Shown: positions 45,641 to 54,039 of the stretch, piece by piece
Numbering within the stretch: position 1 is the first letter of the stretch
Layout of the letters: the number at the start of each line of letters is the position of its first letter
NCBI RefSeq assembly: GCF_024397895.1
Contig: NZ_CP073346.1
Span: 2,170,001 to 2,234,000 of the forward strand
DNA length: 64,000 nucleotides
Origin: Pseudomonas benzenivorans
Lineage (GTDB): Bacteria > Pseudomonadota > Gammaproteobacteria > Pseudomonadales > Pseudomonadaceae
Direction: 5' to 3'
Notes under the pieces: model-generated
Seen by the model: the letters and a program-made list of their open reading frames with translations, nothing else
The model's database searches: none
What the model was told of the DNA's origin: nothing
Made by a program: the position numbers and the translations under genes

Positions 45641-48088
45641 ATGAAGCTGCGTACACGCCTGCCCCTGCTGGTGGTGCCCCTGATCACCGCCCCGCTGCTG
45701 CTGGTCGGGCTGCTGGCCTTTGTCGAACTCAAGGACAGCGCCCGCAGCAGGGCCGATCAGCAGACCCAGCTGCTGCTGGAGCGCTTCGACGCGCAACTGC
45801 AGCAGCAGATCCGCAGCGCCACAGCCAACGTGCTGCTGTTCTCCGAAGACCCGCTGCTGCAGAAATACCTGCTGGCCGGGGATGCGACCGAGCGCTATGC
45901 GCTGCTGCAGCGCCCCCTGCAGCGCAAGCTTCGCGGCATTCAGCGGGTCTTTCCGCAGTATTACGAGATTCGTGTGCTGCTGCCCGACGGCTTCGAAGAC
46001 CTGCGCGTCGACGATGGCGCCCTGCCCAACCTCACCGAGGAGGAGGGTCGCACGCCGCTGTTCCTCGCCATTCAACGCGCGCCCCAGGACACCCTGACGC
46101 AGATCGCCATCAACCCGGACAATCGACAGCCAGCGCTCTACGCCACCCACGCAGTGCGCATGATCGACCCGTCGCTCGACTCCTACAACGCCACTCCGCA
46201 GCTGCGCGGCTACCTGAGCCTGACCGTCAGCCTGCAAGCGCTGCTGGGCACCCTGACGCCCTCGCCCTGGCCCAAGGGCGGCATTGCCCTGAGCGACGCC
46301 CGAGGCCGGCCTCTGGCCGCATCACAAGAGCTCGAGGACTCCGGCCTGCTCCAGCCGTCCACCCTGGCGGCCCTGACCTCGGCGTCCGAAGGCGAGCGCC
46401 AGGTCCGCCTTGCCGACCAGGCCTATCAGCATCAGGCCAGGCGCCTGACCGACGACCTGTGGATTCATCTACTGGTTCCCGAAACCGTTCTGCTCAACGA
46501 ATCACGCAAGATCGGCAACCTGGTGCTGCTCATCTGCCTGGGGGCCATCGCCCTGTCCGTGCCGCTGCTGTTGCTGGTGCTGCGCGGCCAGTTCATCAGG
46601 CCGTTGGAGCGTCTCAACAACGCCCTGGCGACGCTCGGCCAGCAGCAACAGCTGGTGCAGGTTACCGTGCAGAGCGCGGACGAGATCGGCGAACTGAGTC
46701 GCTCCTTCAACCAGATGAGCCTGGCCCTGTACCAATCCAACGAACGGATCCGCGACCTGGCATTCAGTGACAGCCTGACCGGACTGCCCAACCGGCTGAT
46801 GTTCATCAAGACCCTGCGCCGCGAAATCGAGCAGGCCCGCCAGCACCAGAGCCGCTTCGCCCTGCTGTTTCTCGACCTGGACAACTTCAAGCACATCAAC
46901 GACACCCTGGGCCATGCGGCGGGCGACCAGCTGCTGATCAAGGTGACGGAGATCTTCCAGGCCAACCTGCGCGGCTACGACTACCTGAGCCGCCCGGTGG
47001 GCATCGAGGTCAGTCGCGACATGGCGCGCCTGGGCGGCGACGAGTTCACCCTGCTGCTCAACCATCCGGAGGTCGACCAGCTGGCGGGCCCGGTGGCCGA
47101 ACGCATCATCAACGCGCTGGCCGAGCCGATCGACCTCGACGGCAGCGAATGCTATGTCGGCTGCAGCATCGGTATCGCCATCTACCCCGAGGACGGCAAC
47201 AGCGTGGAAGATATGGTCAAGCATGCCGACCTGGCCATGTACCAGGCCAAGACGCGCGGCAAGAGCAACTACCAGTTTTTCTCCAGCGCCATCGCCGAGC
47301 GCTCCCAGGAGCGGGTGCTCCTGGACCAGCGGCTACGCAGCGCGGTGGAGTCCTGCAACTTCCACCTGCACTACCAGCCGATAGTCGACAGCCGCAGCCT
47401 GCGCATCAAGTCGGTGGAGGCGCTGATCCGCTGGGACGACCCGGAGCTGGGCAGGGTTCCGCCGGATCAGTTCATCCCGCTGGCCGAGGAGAACGGCCTG
47501 ATCCTGCAGATTGGCCAGTGGGTGCTCGAGCAAGCCGCCGGCCAGCTCGCCGCCTGGAAGCAAGACCAGACGGCGGACTTGCGGATGGCGGTCAACGTGT
47601 CCAGCGTGCAACTGGCCCAGCCAGGCTTCGCCCGCCAGGTCGCCCGCCTGCTGCGCCAGTATCAGCTGGGTGCCGACGAGCTGTACATCGAACTGACGGA
47701 AACCGCCGTGCTGCAGGGCCGCGAACAGGCCCTGGCCAATCTCCACGAACTGCGCGACCTGGGGGTCAAGGTCGCCCTCGACGACTTCGGCACCGGCTAC
47801 TCCTCGCTGAGCTACCTGCAGACCCTGCCAATCGACATCCTCAAGATCGACCGAAGTTTCATTCTCAACCTGCAGGAGAACAACAACGGCGTGATCCTCT
47901 CGGCCATCATCACCATGGCCCATTCGCTGGGCATGCAGGTGGTCGCCGAAGGCGTGGAAGACCAGGCTCACCTGAACTTCCTCACCAGCGAGGGCTGCGA
48001 CCTGCTGCAAGGCTATCTGTTCAGTCGCCCGCGTCCCGCCGATGAGATCGTGGGGCTACTCAGTCAGCCGCTGCCGGAAGCCTGCTAG
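45641..48088 (+). CDS. Membrane GGDEF-EAL c-di-GMP enzyme, MbaA-like
   Basis: The 815-residue protein has membrane helices at about 7-28 and 289-312 flanking a periplasmic sensor domain. A HAMP linker follows (about 312-365), then a GGDEF domain with intact LGGDEF at about 464-469, and an EAL domain with VEALIRW at about 592-598. The EAL catalytic residues are conserved (NVSSVQL, ELTET, LDDFGTGYSSLSYLQ, IDILKIDRSF). Both activities could be functional. TGAGG precedes the ATG. The upstream polyamine-binding protein is the probable input through the periplasmic domain. Confidence 0.9.
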   Translation: MKLRTRLPLLVVPLITAPLLLVGLLAFVELKDSARSRADQQTQLLLERFDAQLQQQIRSATANVLLFSEDPLLQKYLLAGDATERYALLQRPLQRKLRGIQRVFPQYYEIRVLLPDGFEDLRVDDGALPNLTEEEGRTPLFLAIQRAPQDTLTQIAINPDNRQPALYATHAVRMIDPSLDSYNATPQLRGYLSLTVSLQALLGTLTPSPWPKGGIALSDARGRPLAASQELEDSGLLQPSTLAALTSASEGERQVRLADQAYQHQARRLTDDLWIHLLVPETVLLNESRKIGNLVLLICLGAIALSVPLLLLVLRGQFIRPLERLNNALATLGQQQQLVQVTVQSADEIGELSRSFNQMSLALYQSNERIRDLAFSDSLTGLPNRLMFIKTLRREIEQARQHQSRFALLFLDLDNFKHINDTLGHAAGDQLLIKVTEIFQANLRGYDYLSRPVGIEVSRDMARLGGDEFTLLLNHPEVDQLAGPVAERIINALAEPIDLDGSECYVGCSIGIAIYPEDGNSVEDMVKHADLAMYQAKTRGKSNYQFFSSAIAERSQERVLLDQRLRSAVESCNFHLHYQPIVDSRSLRIKSVEALIRWDDPELGRVPPDQFIPLAEENGLILQIGQWVLEQAAGQLAAWKQDQTADLRMAVNVSSVQLAQPGFARQVARLLRQYQLGADELYIELTETAVLQGREQALANLHELRDLGVKVALDDFGTGYSSLSYLQTLPIDILKIDRSFILNLQENNNGVILSAIITMAHSLGMQVVAEGVEDQAHLNFLTSEGCDLLQGYLFSRPRPADEIVGLLSQPLPEAC

Positions 48089-48193
48089 AGCCGATCCGCC
48101 TGGTTCTAAAGCCGTAAGCCCTGAAGATGCGCCGCGGCAGATTCGCCGAGAGGCGGTAGATGCAGCAGCGCCCGAAGCGCAGGCACAACTGAA

Positions 48194-48223
48194 GAGGGGT
48201 TCCCATCTGCATGGGAACCCCTC
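48194..48223. terminator. Strong hairpin between converging genes
   Basis: GAGGGGTTCCCA and TGGGAACCCCTC form a perfect 12-bp stem with a 6-base loop, between the GGDEF-EAL gene and the converging hibernation-factor gene. There is no long T-run, but the stem is very stable. Confidence 0.65.
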
Positions 48224-48262
48224 GTGATCAATCAGTTGAATGGGTCAGGCGGGCCGAACAGA

Positions 48263-48673
48263 CTAAACCCTGTCGAGCTCTTCCTGCTTGGCCAGAAACT
48301 CTTCCTGCAGCAGGGCATCGACAGGCTCCTCGCTGGCGCTGTTGAGGCTGCGCGGGGCAGTCGCCCTGGCTTCGAGCTTGCCGACCAGGTGCTCGAGGGC
48401 GTGGCGCATTTTTTCGCCGGCGCCGTCCACCGCCTGCTCCAGATCCTGGGCCTTGTGGGTCACCGAAATGGCCTGCTGCCCCTTGGGCCTGGCCTCGATC
48501 TGGCAGCGCTTGTCGTCTGGCCCGGACTTGTGGGCATTCTCGTCGCTGATGTGCACTTCTATGCGGGTAAGCAGATCGGAGTAGCGCTCGAGCCTGTCGG
48601 TCAGGGTCGAACCTATCCACTTCTGAAGTCGGGCGTCACCGTCGATCTGATGGATGTTCACTTGTACTTGCAT
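48263..48673 (-). CDS. Ribosome hibernation promoting factor / RaiA-family protein
   Basis: The 136-residue protein has the HPF/RaiA fold: MQVQVNIHQIDGDARLQKWI, LERYSDLLTRIEVHISDENAH, then KRCQIEARPKGQQAISVTHKAQDLEQAVDGAGEK split over about 60-90. An acidic tail of about 35 residues follows. It binds the 30S subunit in slow growth, by family. It is longer than the roughly 100-residue HPF encoded next to rpoN in pseudomonads, so it is probably a paralogue. Confidence 0.8.
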   Translation of the reverse strand: MQVQVNIHQIDGDARLQKWIGSTLTDRLERYSDLLTRIEVHISDENAHKSGPDDKRCQIEARPKGQQAISVTHKAQDLEQAVDGAGEKMRHALEHLVGKLEARATAPRSLNSASEEPVDALLQEEFLAKQEELDRV

Positions 48674-48993
48674 AGGGCTTCCTCGTTTTGACCTGGGTGT
48701 TCGTTCGAGGTACTGCGTGGGCCGGAGCTCCAGTCGATTGCATGCCCTCCTGTCGCGGCGCCGGCTGCGTGGGAATGCAGCGCACGGCTCTAGCCAGATG
48801 CAATCGGCCTACAAACACCGACGCCTCCATGATTAACAAAAACCTGCCAAGTAAGCTAGGACTAACGCCCCTTCCGGGAAAATATCTCGTGGTCACACAG
48901 GGCGCCTGTGCGCCCCGGCATTGAGCCCATCGAGGCAATCGCACCTCCCGACGCAGATACCGGGGCGCCAACAGGCTGGCCAGCCGCGCGCCT
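48674..48993. other. Gene-free 320-bp region
   Basis: This is the upstream region of the hibernation-factor gene and the 3' side of the SCP2 gene, both on the minus strand. It includes an AT-rich patch near 48,830-48,850 that could hold the promoter. A GC-rich inverted repeat lies near 48,900-48,922 (GGCGCCTGTGCGCC) and may be a terminator stem. Open frames here are unconvincing. Confidence 0.4.
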
Positions 48994-49290
48994 TCAGAAC
49001 ATTTCCGCGGCCCGCATCGCCAACTGCATGTTCCCTTGCACCTTGAGCTTGCCAAGCAGAAACAGCGGCTTAACCTTGCTGACTCGCGTAACCAGCCTCT
49101 CGAAGGACAGGGCGTCGGTGGTGATAACCGCAGCGACCTCACATTCCTCTTCGTGAAACACCGGCACCGCTCCCGTGCCGTCCCAATAGATGGTGCCCAG
49201 TGCACCGACCCGCATCGCGATACAACCCTCGATCGGCTTATGTTGTGCGGCCATGTCAAAAAGCTTCTGACGCATGCTGATAAAGTCCAT
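48994..49290 (-). CDS. SCP2 sterol-carrier-domain protein
   Basis: The 98-residue protein is a single SCP2-like lipid-binding domain (AAVITTDALSFERLVTRVSK, KPLFLLGKLKVQGNMQLAMR). AGAGG precedes the ATG at 49290. It lies 14 bp downstream of a 157-residue gene and is the third gene of the operon headed by the PLP enzyme. A lipid or hydrophobic ligand is expected from the family. Confidence 0.8.
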   Translation of the reverse strand: MDFISMRQKLFDMAAQHKPIEGCIAMRVGALGTIYWDGTGAVPVFHEEECEVAAVITTDALSFERLVTRVSKVKPLFLLGKLKVQGNMQLAMRAAEMF

Positions 49291-49304
49291 GGTGACCTCT
49301 TGGT

Positions 49305-49778
49305 CTAGTGGGAAGGGTTGTTGATATGTGCGGGTATCAGGTCGCTCATGTCGGCGCCGCGCCGGCGCATGGCAACCTGGCAACGGCTGACGCCGGGCTG
49401 GGCCTGCGAGCGCAGGACAACGAACTCGCCACCGATATGTTCAAGCAGCGTGCGGTCGTACTCCATCATGCGATAGCACGCCGCGGTGTCGGCACTGCCG
49501 CGCAAGGGGCAATCGGTGCTGATTTCGGCGTACACCGTGTCGTCGGTGACCGCGATGATCGGATGGTCTTCGATACTGGAAAACCCCAGCTGCCAACGTT
49601 TCCCGAGCTCGTGCAGATCCCGCGCCGGGGTAATGGCGCTGGCCTTGATGACCTTGCGCGCCAGCATCTGCAGATACCGGTCGGAAATGGGTTGCCAGGA
49701 GGGCCGCCGGGACAGGAAGGCAGCGAGATGCAGCAAGCCCCGGCTCAGGCGCACCATCAGGCGACGTGTAATGGTCAT
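49305..49778 (-). CDS. Small protein with ATC-hydrolase-like C-terminal pattern
   Basis: The 157-residue protein has no signal peptide. Its C-terminal half has conserved-looking Cys, Asp and Arg residues (TDCPLRGS, ACYRMMEYDRTLLEHIGG, VSRCQVAMR). The spacing resembles, from memory, the L-2-amino-thiazoline-4-carboxylate hydrolase family, but the match is by eye only. It lies 10 bp after the PLP enzyme gene and before the SCP2 gene. Confidence 0.5.
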   Translation of the reverse strand: MTITRRLMVRLSRGLLHLAAFLSRRPSWQPISDRYLQMLARKVIKASAITPARDLHELGKRWQLGFSSIEDHPIIAVTDDTVYAEISTDCPLRGSADTAACYRMMEYDRTLLEHIGGEFVVLRSQAQPGVSRCQVAMRRRGADMSDLIPAHINNPSH

Positions 49779-49788
49779 GCTGATGCCC

Positions 49789-50895
49789 TCACGCTGAGCG
49801 CCCGCGGGCATCGATCGGCAGGGTACGCAGCAACTCGCCGTCACGCACCAGGTGGTAATCGCTGTAGAGGTTGACCGTTGGATCACAATGGGGCGCCGCG
49901 CAGACGATCAGCTCGCCTAGCTGCGGACGCGGGGTGCCCTCTTCGACTATCAGCATGCCGTGCTCATCACCGAAGAAGGCATAGTCGCTGCCCCGCAGCT
50001 CATCGGACCACACTTCCGGGTTGGGCCCATCGGTCGCGAAGGCCTTGAGGCCTGCATCGGTTGTCACCCAACCATCGTTGTTCACGCTGATCACACTGGT
50101 GTAGACGAACAGCGCTTGCTCGAACGGCCACTGCGCGCCATCGGGGCGCTGCACCTCGCGGTACTGAGTGTCCATGAACACGTAGGAGCCGGTCTGCAAC
50201 TCGCTCAGCACCCCCGCGGCGATGTCGAACTCGAACGTACCGGTGCCCCCGCCTGTCACGATGGGCAGCGCATGACCCTGCTCCCGCAAGACCATGACGT
50301 AGCCCTGCAACTCCGTCATCGCCAGCTTGACCAGCACTTCACGGGCGTCACTGTCCTCGACATGCATCAGATGCCCCGCGTACCCCTGCACCCCAACCAG
50401 TTGCAAGTGGCGGCAGGCCTCGATCGCGGCAGCCAGCTCCAGGGCTTTGCGATGCGACCTGACGCCGGTGCGTTCCTGTCCGATGTCGATATCGATCAGC
50501 ACGCGCAGCGGCTTGTCCTGGTCCTCCAACTCGGCAACCAGGCCATGCAGATTGGCCAGGTCATCGACCACCACCGACAACCCCTCGACCCGCTGATTAA
50601 GGCTGACCAGCCGGCGAATGCCGTTCGCCGTCACCACGGGTGAGGTGACCATCAGGCCCTGGATGCCGGCATCGCCGAGCACCTCCGCCTCGCCGAGTTT
50701 GGCGCAGCAGATCCCCACCGCGCCGGCCTTAAGCTGGGCGCGGGCTATCTCCACGCTCTTGTGGGTTTTCGCGTGGGGCCGCAGCTGAATCCCCGCTGCC
50801 GCCGCAATCTCCGCCATGCGGCTGACATTGCGCTCGAACGCCGACGCGTCGAGCACCAGCGCCGGGGTATCGATTTCACCTGCAATTGATTTCAT
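49789..50895 (-). CDS. DSD1-family PLP enzyme (D-threonine aldolase / D-hydroxyaspartate dehydratase-like)
   Basis: The 368-residue protein has an alanine-racemase-type N-terminal barrel with the PLP Lys in RPHAKTHKSVE at about 43-53, IDIDIGQERTGVR, TGGGTGTFEFD, and a C-terminal DSD1 domain with the metal-binding pair in FFGDEHGML and APHCDPTVN. Members act on D-threonine, D-3-hydroxyaspartate or D-serine. The start at 50895 sits opposite the TetR gene. It heads a three-gene operon. Confidence 0.85.
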   Translation of the reverse strand: MKSIAGEIDTPALVLDASAFERNVSRMAEIAAAAGIQLRPHAKTHKSVEIARAQLKAGAVGICCAKLGEAEVLGDAGIQGLMVTSPVVTANGIRRLVSLNQRVEGLSVVVDDLANLHGLVAELEDQDKPLRVLIDIDIGQERTGVRSHRKALELAAAIEACRHLQLVGVQGYAGHLMHVEDSDAREVLVKLAMTELQGYVMVLREQGHALPIVTGGGTGTFEFDIAAGVLSELQTGSYVFMDTQYREVQRPDGAQWPFEQALFVYTSVISVNNDGWVTTDAGLKAFATDGPNPEVWSDELRGSDYAFFGDEHGMLIVEEGTPRPQLGELIVCAAPHCDPTVNLYSDYHLVRDGELLRTLPIDARGRSA

Positions 50896-50934
50896 AGTGC
50901 ACTCCGGATAGCTGTGGCGGTAAAATGCAAAACA

Positions 50935-50976
50935 TGAACAACGGTTCACGTAAGCAATATATGAACGAGGTTTCAT
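50935..50976. promoter_or_regulatory. Two operator-like dyads between the PLP operon and the TetR gene
   Basis: TGAAC-aacg-GTTCA (50935-50948) and ATGAA-cgaggt-TTCAT (50961-50976) are two inverted repeats whose ATGAAC starts are 27 bp apart. They lie 40-80 bp from both divergent starts, the expected place for TetR-family binding. Assignment to this TetR is inference. Confidence 0.6.
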
Positions 50977-51013
50977 GTTGTCAACGCGCAACCTCCAGAA
51001 CAGAGGGAACGAG

Positions 51014-51634
51014 ATGGAAAAACGGCCGCAACAGGAGCGCAGCAAGGCTCGCGTGGAAAAAATCCTCCTGACCACCGGAGAACTGCTACGGGACATCGGC
51101 TACGAGGCCCTGTCCACCAAGCAGGTGGCGGCGCGCGCGGGATTGCCGGTCGGTACGATCTATCAGTTCTTTCCGAACAAGGACGCTCTGGTACAGGCGC
51201 TGGTTGCGCGGCTGCAGGAGGACGTTGAGCAATTGGCGCAGGAATTGGCCTCTGTAGAAGCCACTCGGCTCCAGGATCTCGGGCCTTTCATCGCCCGGCT
51301 CGTGGATGGCATCGCCGCCATCCAGGGCCGCTCAGCCGGGTTCGTCTGCCTGTTCGCCGGCAGCCCGGTAAACAGCGAGTTCGAAGGGCTCGTCAGCGGT
51401 CTGCGCGACAGCCTCCTGCAACAAGTCGAGCGCGCGCTGAAGGATGCTGCGCCGCACCTGACCGCGCGCTCACTCAGTCAAACCCTGATCATCATGAGCG
51501 AGATCACGCGGGGCATCATTGCCCAGTTCGACCGCGCGGAACCGGCCGAACGCGCAGCCCTGATCGAAGAACTCAAGACTGCGCTGACCGCCTACGTGAA
51601 CGTCAAAGTGCGCGCGGCGGTCGATGCAAGCTGA
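51014..51634 (+). CDS. TetR-family transcriptional regulator
   Basis: The 206-residue protein has a TetR helix-turn-helix at about 10-60 (KILLTTGELLRDIGYEALST, KQVAARAGLPVGTIYQFFPN) and a variable ligand-binding C-terminus. The ATG at 51014 is preceded by GAGGG; a TTG at 50975 is less likely. It is divergent from the PLP operon, which it probably represses through the dyads at 50935-50976. Confidence 0.9.
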   Translation: MEKRPQQERSKARVEKILLTTGELLRDIGYEALSTKQVAARAGLPVGTIYQFFPNKDALVQALVARLQEDVEQLAQELASVEATRLQDLGPFIARLVDGIAAIQGRSAGFVCLFAGSPVNSEFEGLVSGLRDSLLQQVERALKDAAPHLTARSLSQTLIIMSEITRGIIAQFDRAEPAERAALIEELKTALTAYVNVKVRAAVDAS

Positions 51635-51715
51635 CGCCGCACGCCCAGTGAGCACACCAGGAGTAGCTGATATCCCTGGCAGCCGAGAACCGCCAGGCCC
51701 ATCCCTGAGGCGGTG

Positions 51716-51746
51716 GGAAGAAAGCCCGCAACGGCGGGCAAAAAAC
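51716..51746. terminator. Bidirectional terminator between TetR and cupin genes
   Basis: GCCCGC-aacg-GCGGGC at 51724-51739, with GAAA to the left and AAAAAA to the right, so each strand has a T-rich exit in one direction. Confidence 0.65.
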
Positions 51747-51769
51747 ACTGGTACGAAGCGCAGAGCGGG

Positions 51770-52111
51770 TCAGGCGAAGACGAAGTACTTGCGCACGGTC
51801 TCGACCACTTCCCAGGTACCGGTCATGCCCGGCTCGACCACGAAGATGTCGCCGGCCTTGAGGTGGATCGGCTCCTGACCGTCCGGGGTGATGATGCAGT
51901 AGCCTTCCTGGAAGTGGCAGTACTCCCACTTGTCATAGGCGACCCGCCACTTGCCGGGGGTGCAGATCCAGGTGCCCATGATCTTCTTGCCGTCTTCGGA
52001 GGTGTAGGCATTGAGGTTGACGGTGTGCGGATCGCCGCCGATGCGCTCCCACTTGCAGGCATCGATGACCGGGACGGGGGTGGTGTCGCGAAGTACGGTG
52101 ATAGGTTGCAT
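51770..52111 (-). CDS. Cupin-domain protein (DUF861-like)
   Basis: The 113-residue protein is one cupin barrel: GTWICTPGKWRVAYDKWEYCHFQEG carries the motif-1 Glu/His positions (in two parts, about 48-72), and PIHLKAGDIFVVEPGMTGTWE is motif 2 (about 82-102). Metal-binding His are few, as in ureidoglycine aminohydrolase/EutQ-like small cupins of unknown role. The ATG at 52111 is favoured over an upstream frame start at 52144. Confidence 0.75.
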   Translation of the reverse strand: MQPITVLRDTTPVPVIDACKWERIGGDPHTVNLNAYTSEDGKKIMGTWICTPGKWRVAYDKWEYCHFQEGYCIITPDGQEPIHLKAGDIFVVEPGMTGTWEVVETVRKYFVFA

Positions 52112-52493
52112 GTCTGCTCCAAGGTTGTCGGGCTGAAATAGCACCCGGCTACGCTAGCGCTGCAACGCGTGGCGCGAATGTCTGAAGTCGACCCCCAACT
52201 GCCTGGAAACGCGCAGTGCATCGACCGCCCCCAACGGACTCTTTGCCGCCCACGAGCGCCGCGCCAACAAAAAAGGGCACGCCAGCGGCGTGCCCTTTTT
52301 TGTTCGAATTGCACGGTCAATGTTCGCCCCAGCGAAGCCGGCATCCTCTGCAGGCGCCGTGACGGGGCTCATGCGTCGGTGTCTGGAAGGTCGTGCGGAC
52401 GCTGCGGGACGAGTTCCGCCTCAGACGCAAGCAAGCGCTGAGGCGTCAGAGCCGGCGATACGCCCGCGGGCGTCAGCGCTCGGGTGGGGGACG
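52112..52493. other. 382-bp gap with a strong terminator
   Basis: Between the cupin gene and the 53-residue gene, both on the minus strand, lies an intrinsic terminator at 52269-52302. The part 52112-52268 should hold the cupin promoter. The part 52303-52493 is an unusually long 3' region of the small gene. No convincing ORF was seen. Confidence 0.5.
52269..52302. terminator. Strong bidirectional intrinsic terminator
   Basis: AAAAAAGGGCACGC-cagc-GGCGTGCCCTTTTTTT forms a long stem with T/A runs on both strands. On the minus strand it lies 190 bp after the 53-residue gene. On the plus strand no gene precedes it. Confidence 0.88.
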
Positions 52494-52655
52494 TTAGGCG
52501 GCGAGGTCTTCGCTGATCAGCATGCCGTGGTTGACCACCCAGCTCTTGCGGCCCTTGCGCAGCGCCAGGGGATTGCGGCCGGCGATGACCCAGCCTTTGC
52601 CGATCAGTTGGTCGATGTGCGCGCGTAGCGCCGGGAGTTTGCGTTGCTCTTTCAT
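52494..52655 (-). CDS. Small basic protein of 53 residues, unknown
   Basis: The ORF runs MKEQRKLPALRAHIDQLIGK to a TAA at 52494, with AAGGA nine bases before the ATG. The product is basic, with a central GKGWVIAGRNPLALRKGRKS segment and no membrane helix. Codon use is typical of the genome and a strong terminator follows downstream. I do not recognise the family. It looks like a genuine small gene. Confidence 0.55.
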   Translation of the reverse strand: MKEQRKLPALRAHIDQLIGKGWVIAGRNPLALRKGRKSWVVNHGMLISEDLAA

Positions 52656-52893
52656 GGTCGAATCCTTTCTTCCATTGGCGGTTCAGTAGGCGGGGCGGTG
52701 CCTTCACCACGTTCGTGAAGCACGTCACGCAGAATGACCGACCTGCAATCGCCCGCAAAGTCCCACAATCGGGTGAGCGCGGCGCGAGTCGGGCCTGAAG
52801 CAAGCCCCGTCGGCCAAGACCGCTGGCTAGCTATTCGGGCGTCCTCGGCTCCCGATCCGTCGCAGGTGACGGCCGCGAACTAAGCTTGGGGCT

Positions 52894-54039
52894 ATGAGCG
52901 CCACCCCGTACATCACCCCGTGTCAGTCGCGCGGCAGGGACGCCGCCCCCGGCCTGCAGATCGGCGGCGACTGGACCCTGCCCCATTACACCGCACTGCA
53001 ACCCCAGGTGCTGGCCTTGCGCGGCAGCGTGCCGGACGACGCGGCGGTAGAGCTCGCAGGTCTGGGCGCGCTCGACACCGCCGGCGCCGCCCTGCTGGTG
53101 GAATTGCTCGGCAGTCAGCGCCTGGTCGAACTGGCAACCAGCGCCCCGGGACTGCCGGACGAACGCCGCGCCCTGCTCAAGGTGGTCTGTCAGGCCATGG
53201 CCGGCGCGGCGCCCGCGGCGCCGGCACGCCGGCCCTCGACCCTGCACGAGCTGCTCGGCACCATCGGCGCCGCCCTGGAGGGCCTGTGGCGGCAGAGCGG
53301 CGCCCTGCTCGGCTTTATCGGCCTGACCCTGGCCGCCCTGCTCGCCAGCCTCTGGCGCCCCAGCCGCTGGCGCGTCACCTCGCTCGTGGTGCACCTGGAG
53401 CAGAGCGGGCTCAATGCCCTGCCCATCGTCGCCCTGTTGACCTTCCTGGTCGGCGCGGTGGTGGCCTTTCTCGGCGCCACCGTGCTGGCCGGCTATGGCG
53501 CCAGCTTCTACACGGTCAACCTGGTGGCCTTCTCCTTCCTGCGCGAGTTCGGCGTGCTGCTCACCGCGATCCTCGTGGCCGGGCGCACGGCCAGCGCCTT
53601 CACCGCGCAGATCGGCTCGATGCGCGCCAACGAGGAGGTCGACGCGATCCGCACCCTCGGCCTCAGCCCCCTGGAGTTGCTGGTGCTGCCCAGGGTGCTG
53701 GCGCTGCTGATCGCCCTGCCGATCCTGACCTTCGTCGCCATGCTCAGCGGCATCCTCGGCGGCGCCGTGGTCTGCGCCCTGACCCTGGACATCACGCCGA
53801 CCATGTACCTGGCCATCCTGCAGGAGAAGATCGCCATGAGGCACTTCCTGGTGGGCATGGCCAAGGCCCCGCTGTTCGCCTTCCTGATCGCGGTGATCGG
53901 CTGCCTGGAGGGCTTCAAGGTCACCGGCAGCACCCAGTCCGTGGGCGAGCGCACCACCTCCAGCGTGGTCCAGTCGATCTTCGTGGTAATCCTGCTGGAC
54001 GCGGTGGCCGCGCTGTTTCTGATGGAGATGGGCTGGTGA
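52894..54039 (+). CDS. MCE-system ABC permease with N-terminal STAS-like domain (MlaE family)
   Basis: The 381-residue protein has an N-terminal STAS-like domain (about 20-105, with LAGLGALDTAGAALLVELL) fused to an MlaE/YrbE permease (about 150-380: LVGAVVAFLGATVLAGYGA, REFGVLLTAILVAGRTASAF, GSMRANEEVDAIRTLGLSP). It moves lipids between the membranes together with the next three genes. The GTG of the ATPase gene overlaps its stop by four bases. Confidence 0.9.
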   Translation: MSATPYITPCQSRGRDAAPGLQIGGDWTLPHYTALQPQVLALRGSVPDDAAVELAGLGALDTAGAALLVELLGSQRLVELATSAPGLPDERRALLKVVCQAMAGAAPAAPARRPSTLHELLGTIGAALEGLWRQSGALLGFIGLTLAALLASLWRPSRWRVTSLVVHLEQSGLNALPIVALLTFLVGAVVAFLGATVLAGYGASFYTVNLVAFSFLREFGVLLTAILVAGRTASAFTAQIGSMRANEEVDAIRTLGLSPLELLVLPRVLALLIALPILTFVAMLSGILGGAVVCALTLDITPTMYLAILQEKIAMRHFLVGMAKAPLFAFLIAVIGCLEGFKVTGSTQSVGERTTSSVVQSIFVVILLDAVAALFLMEMGW

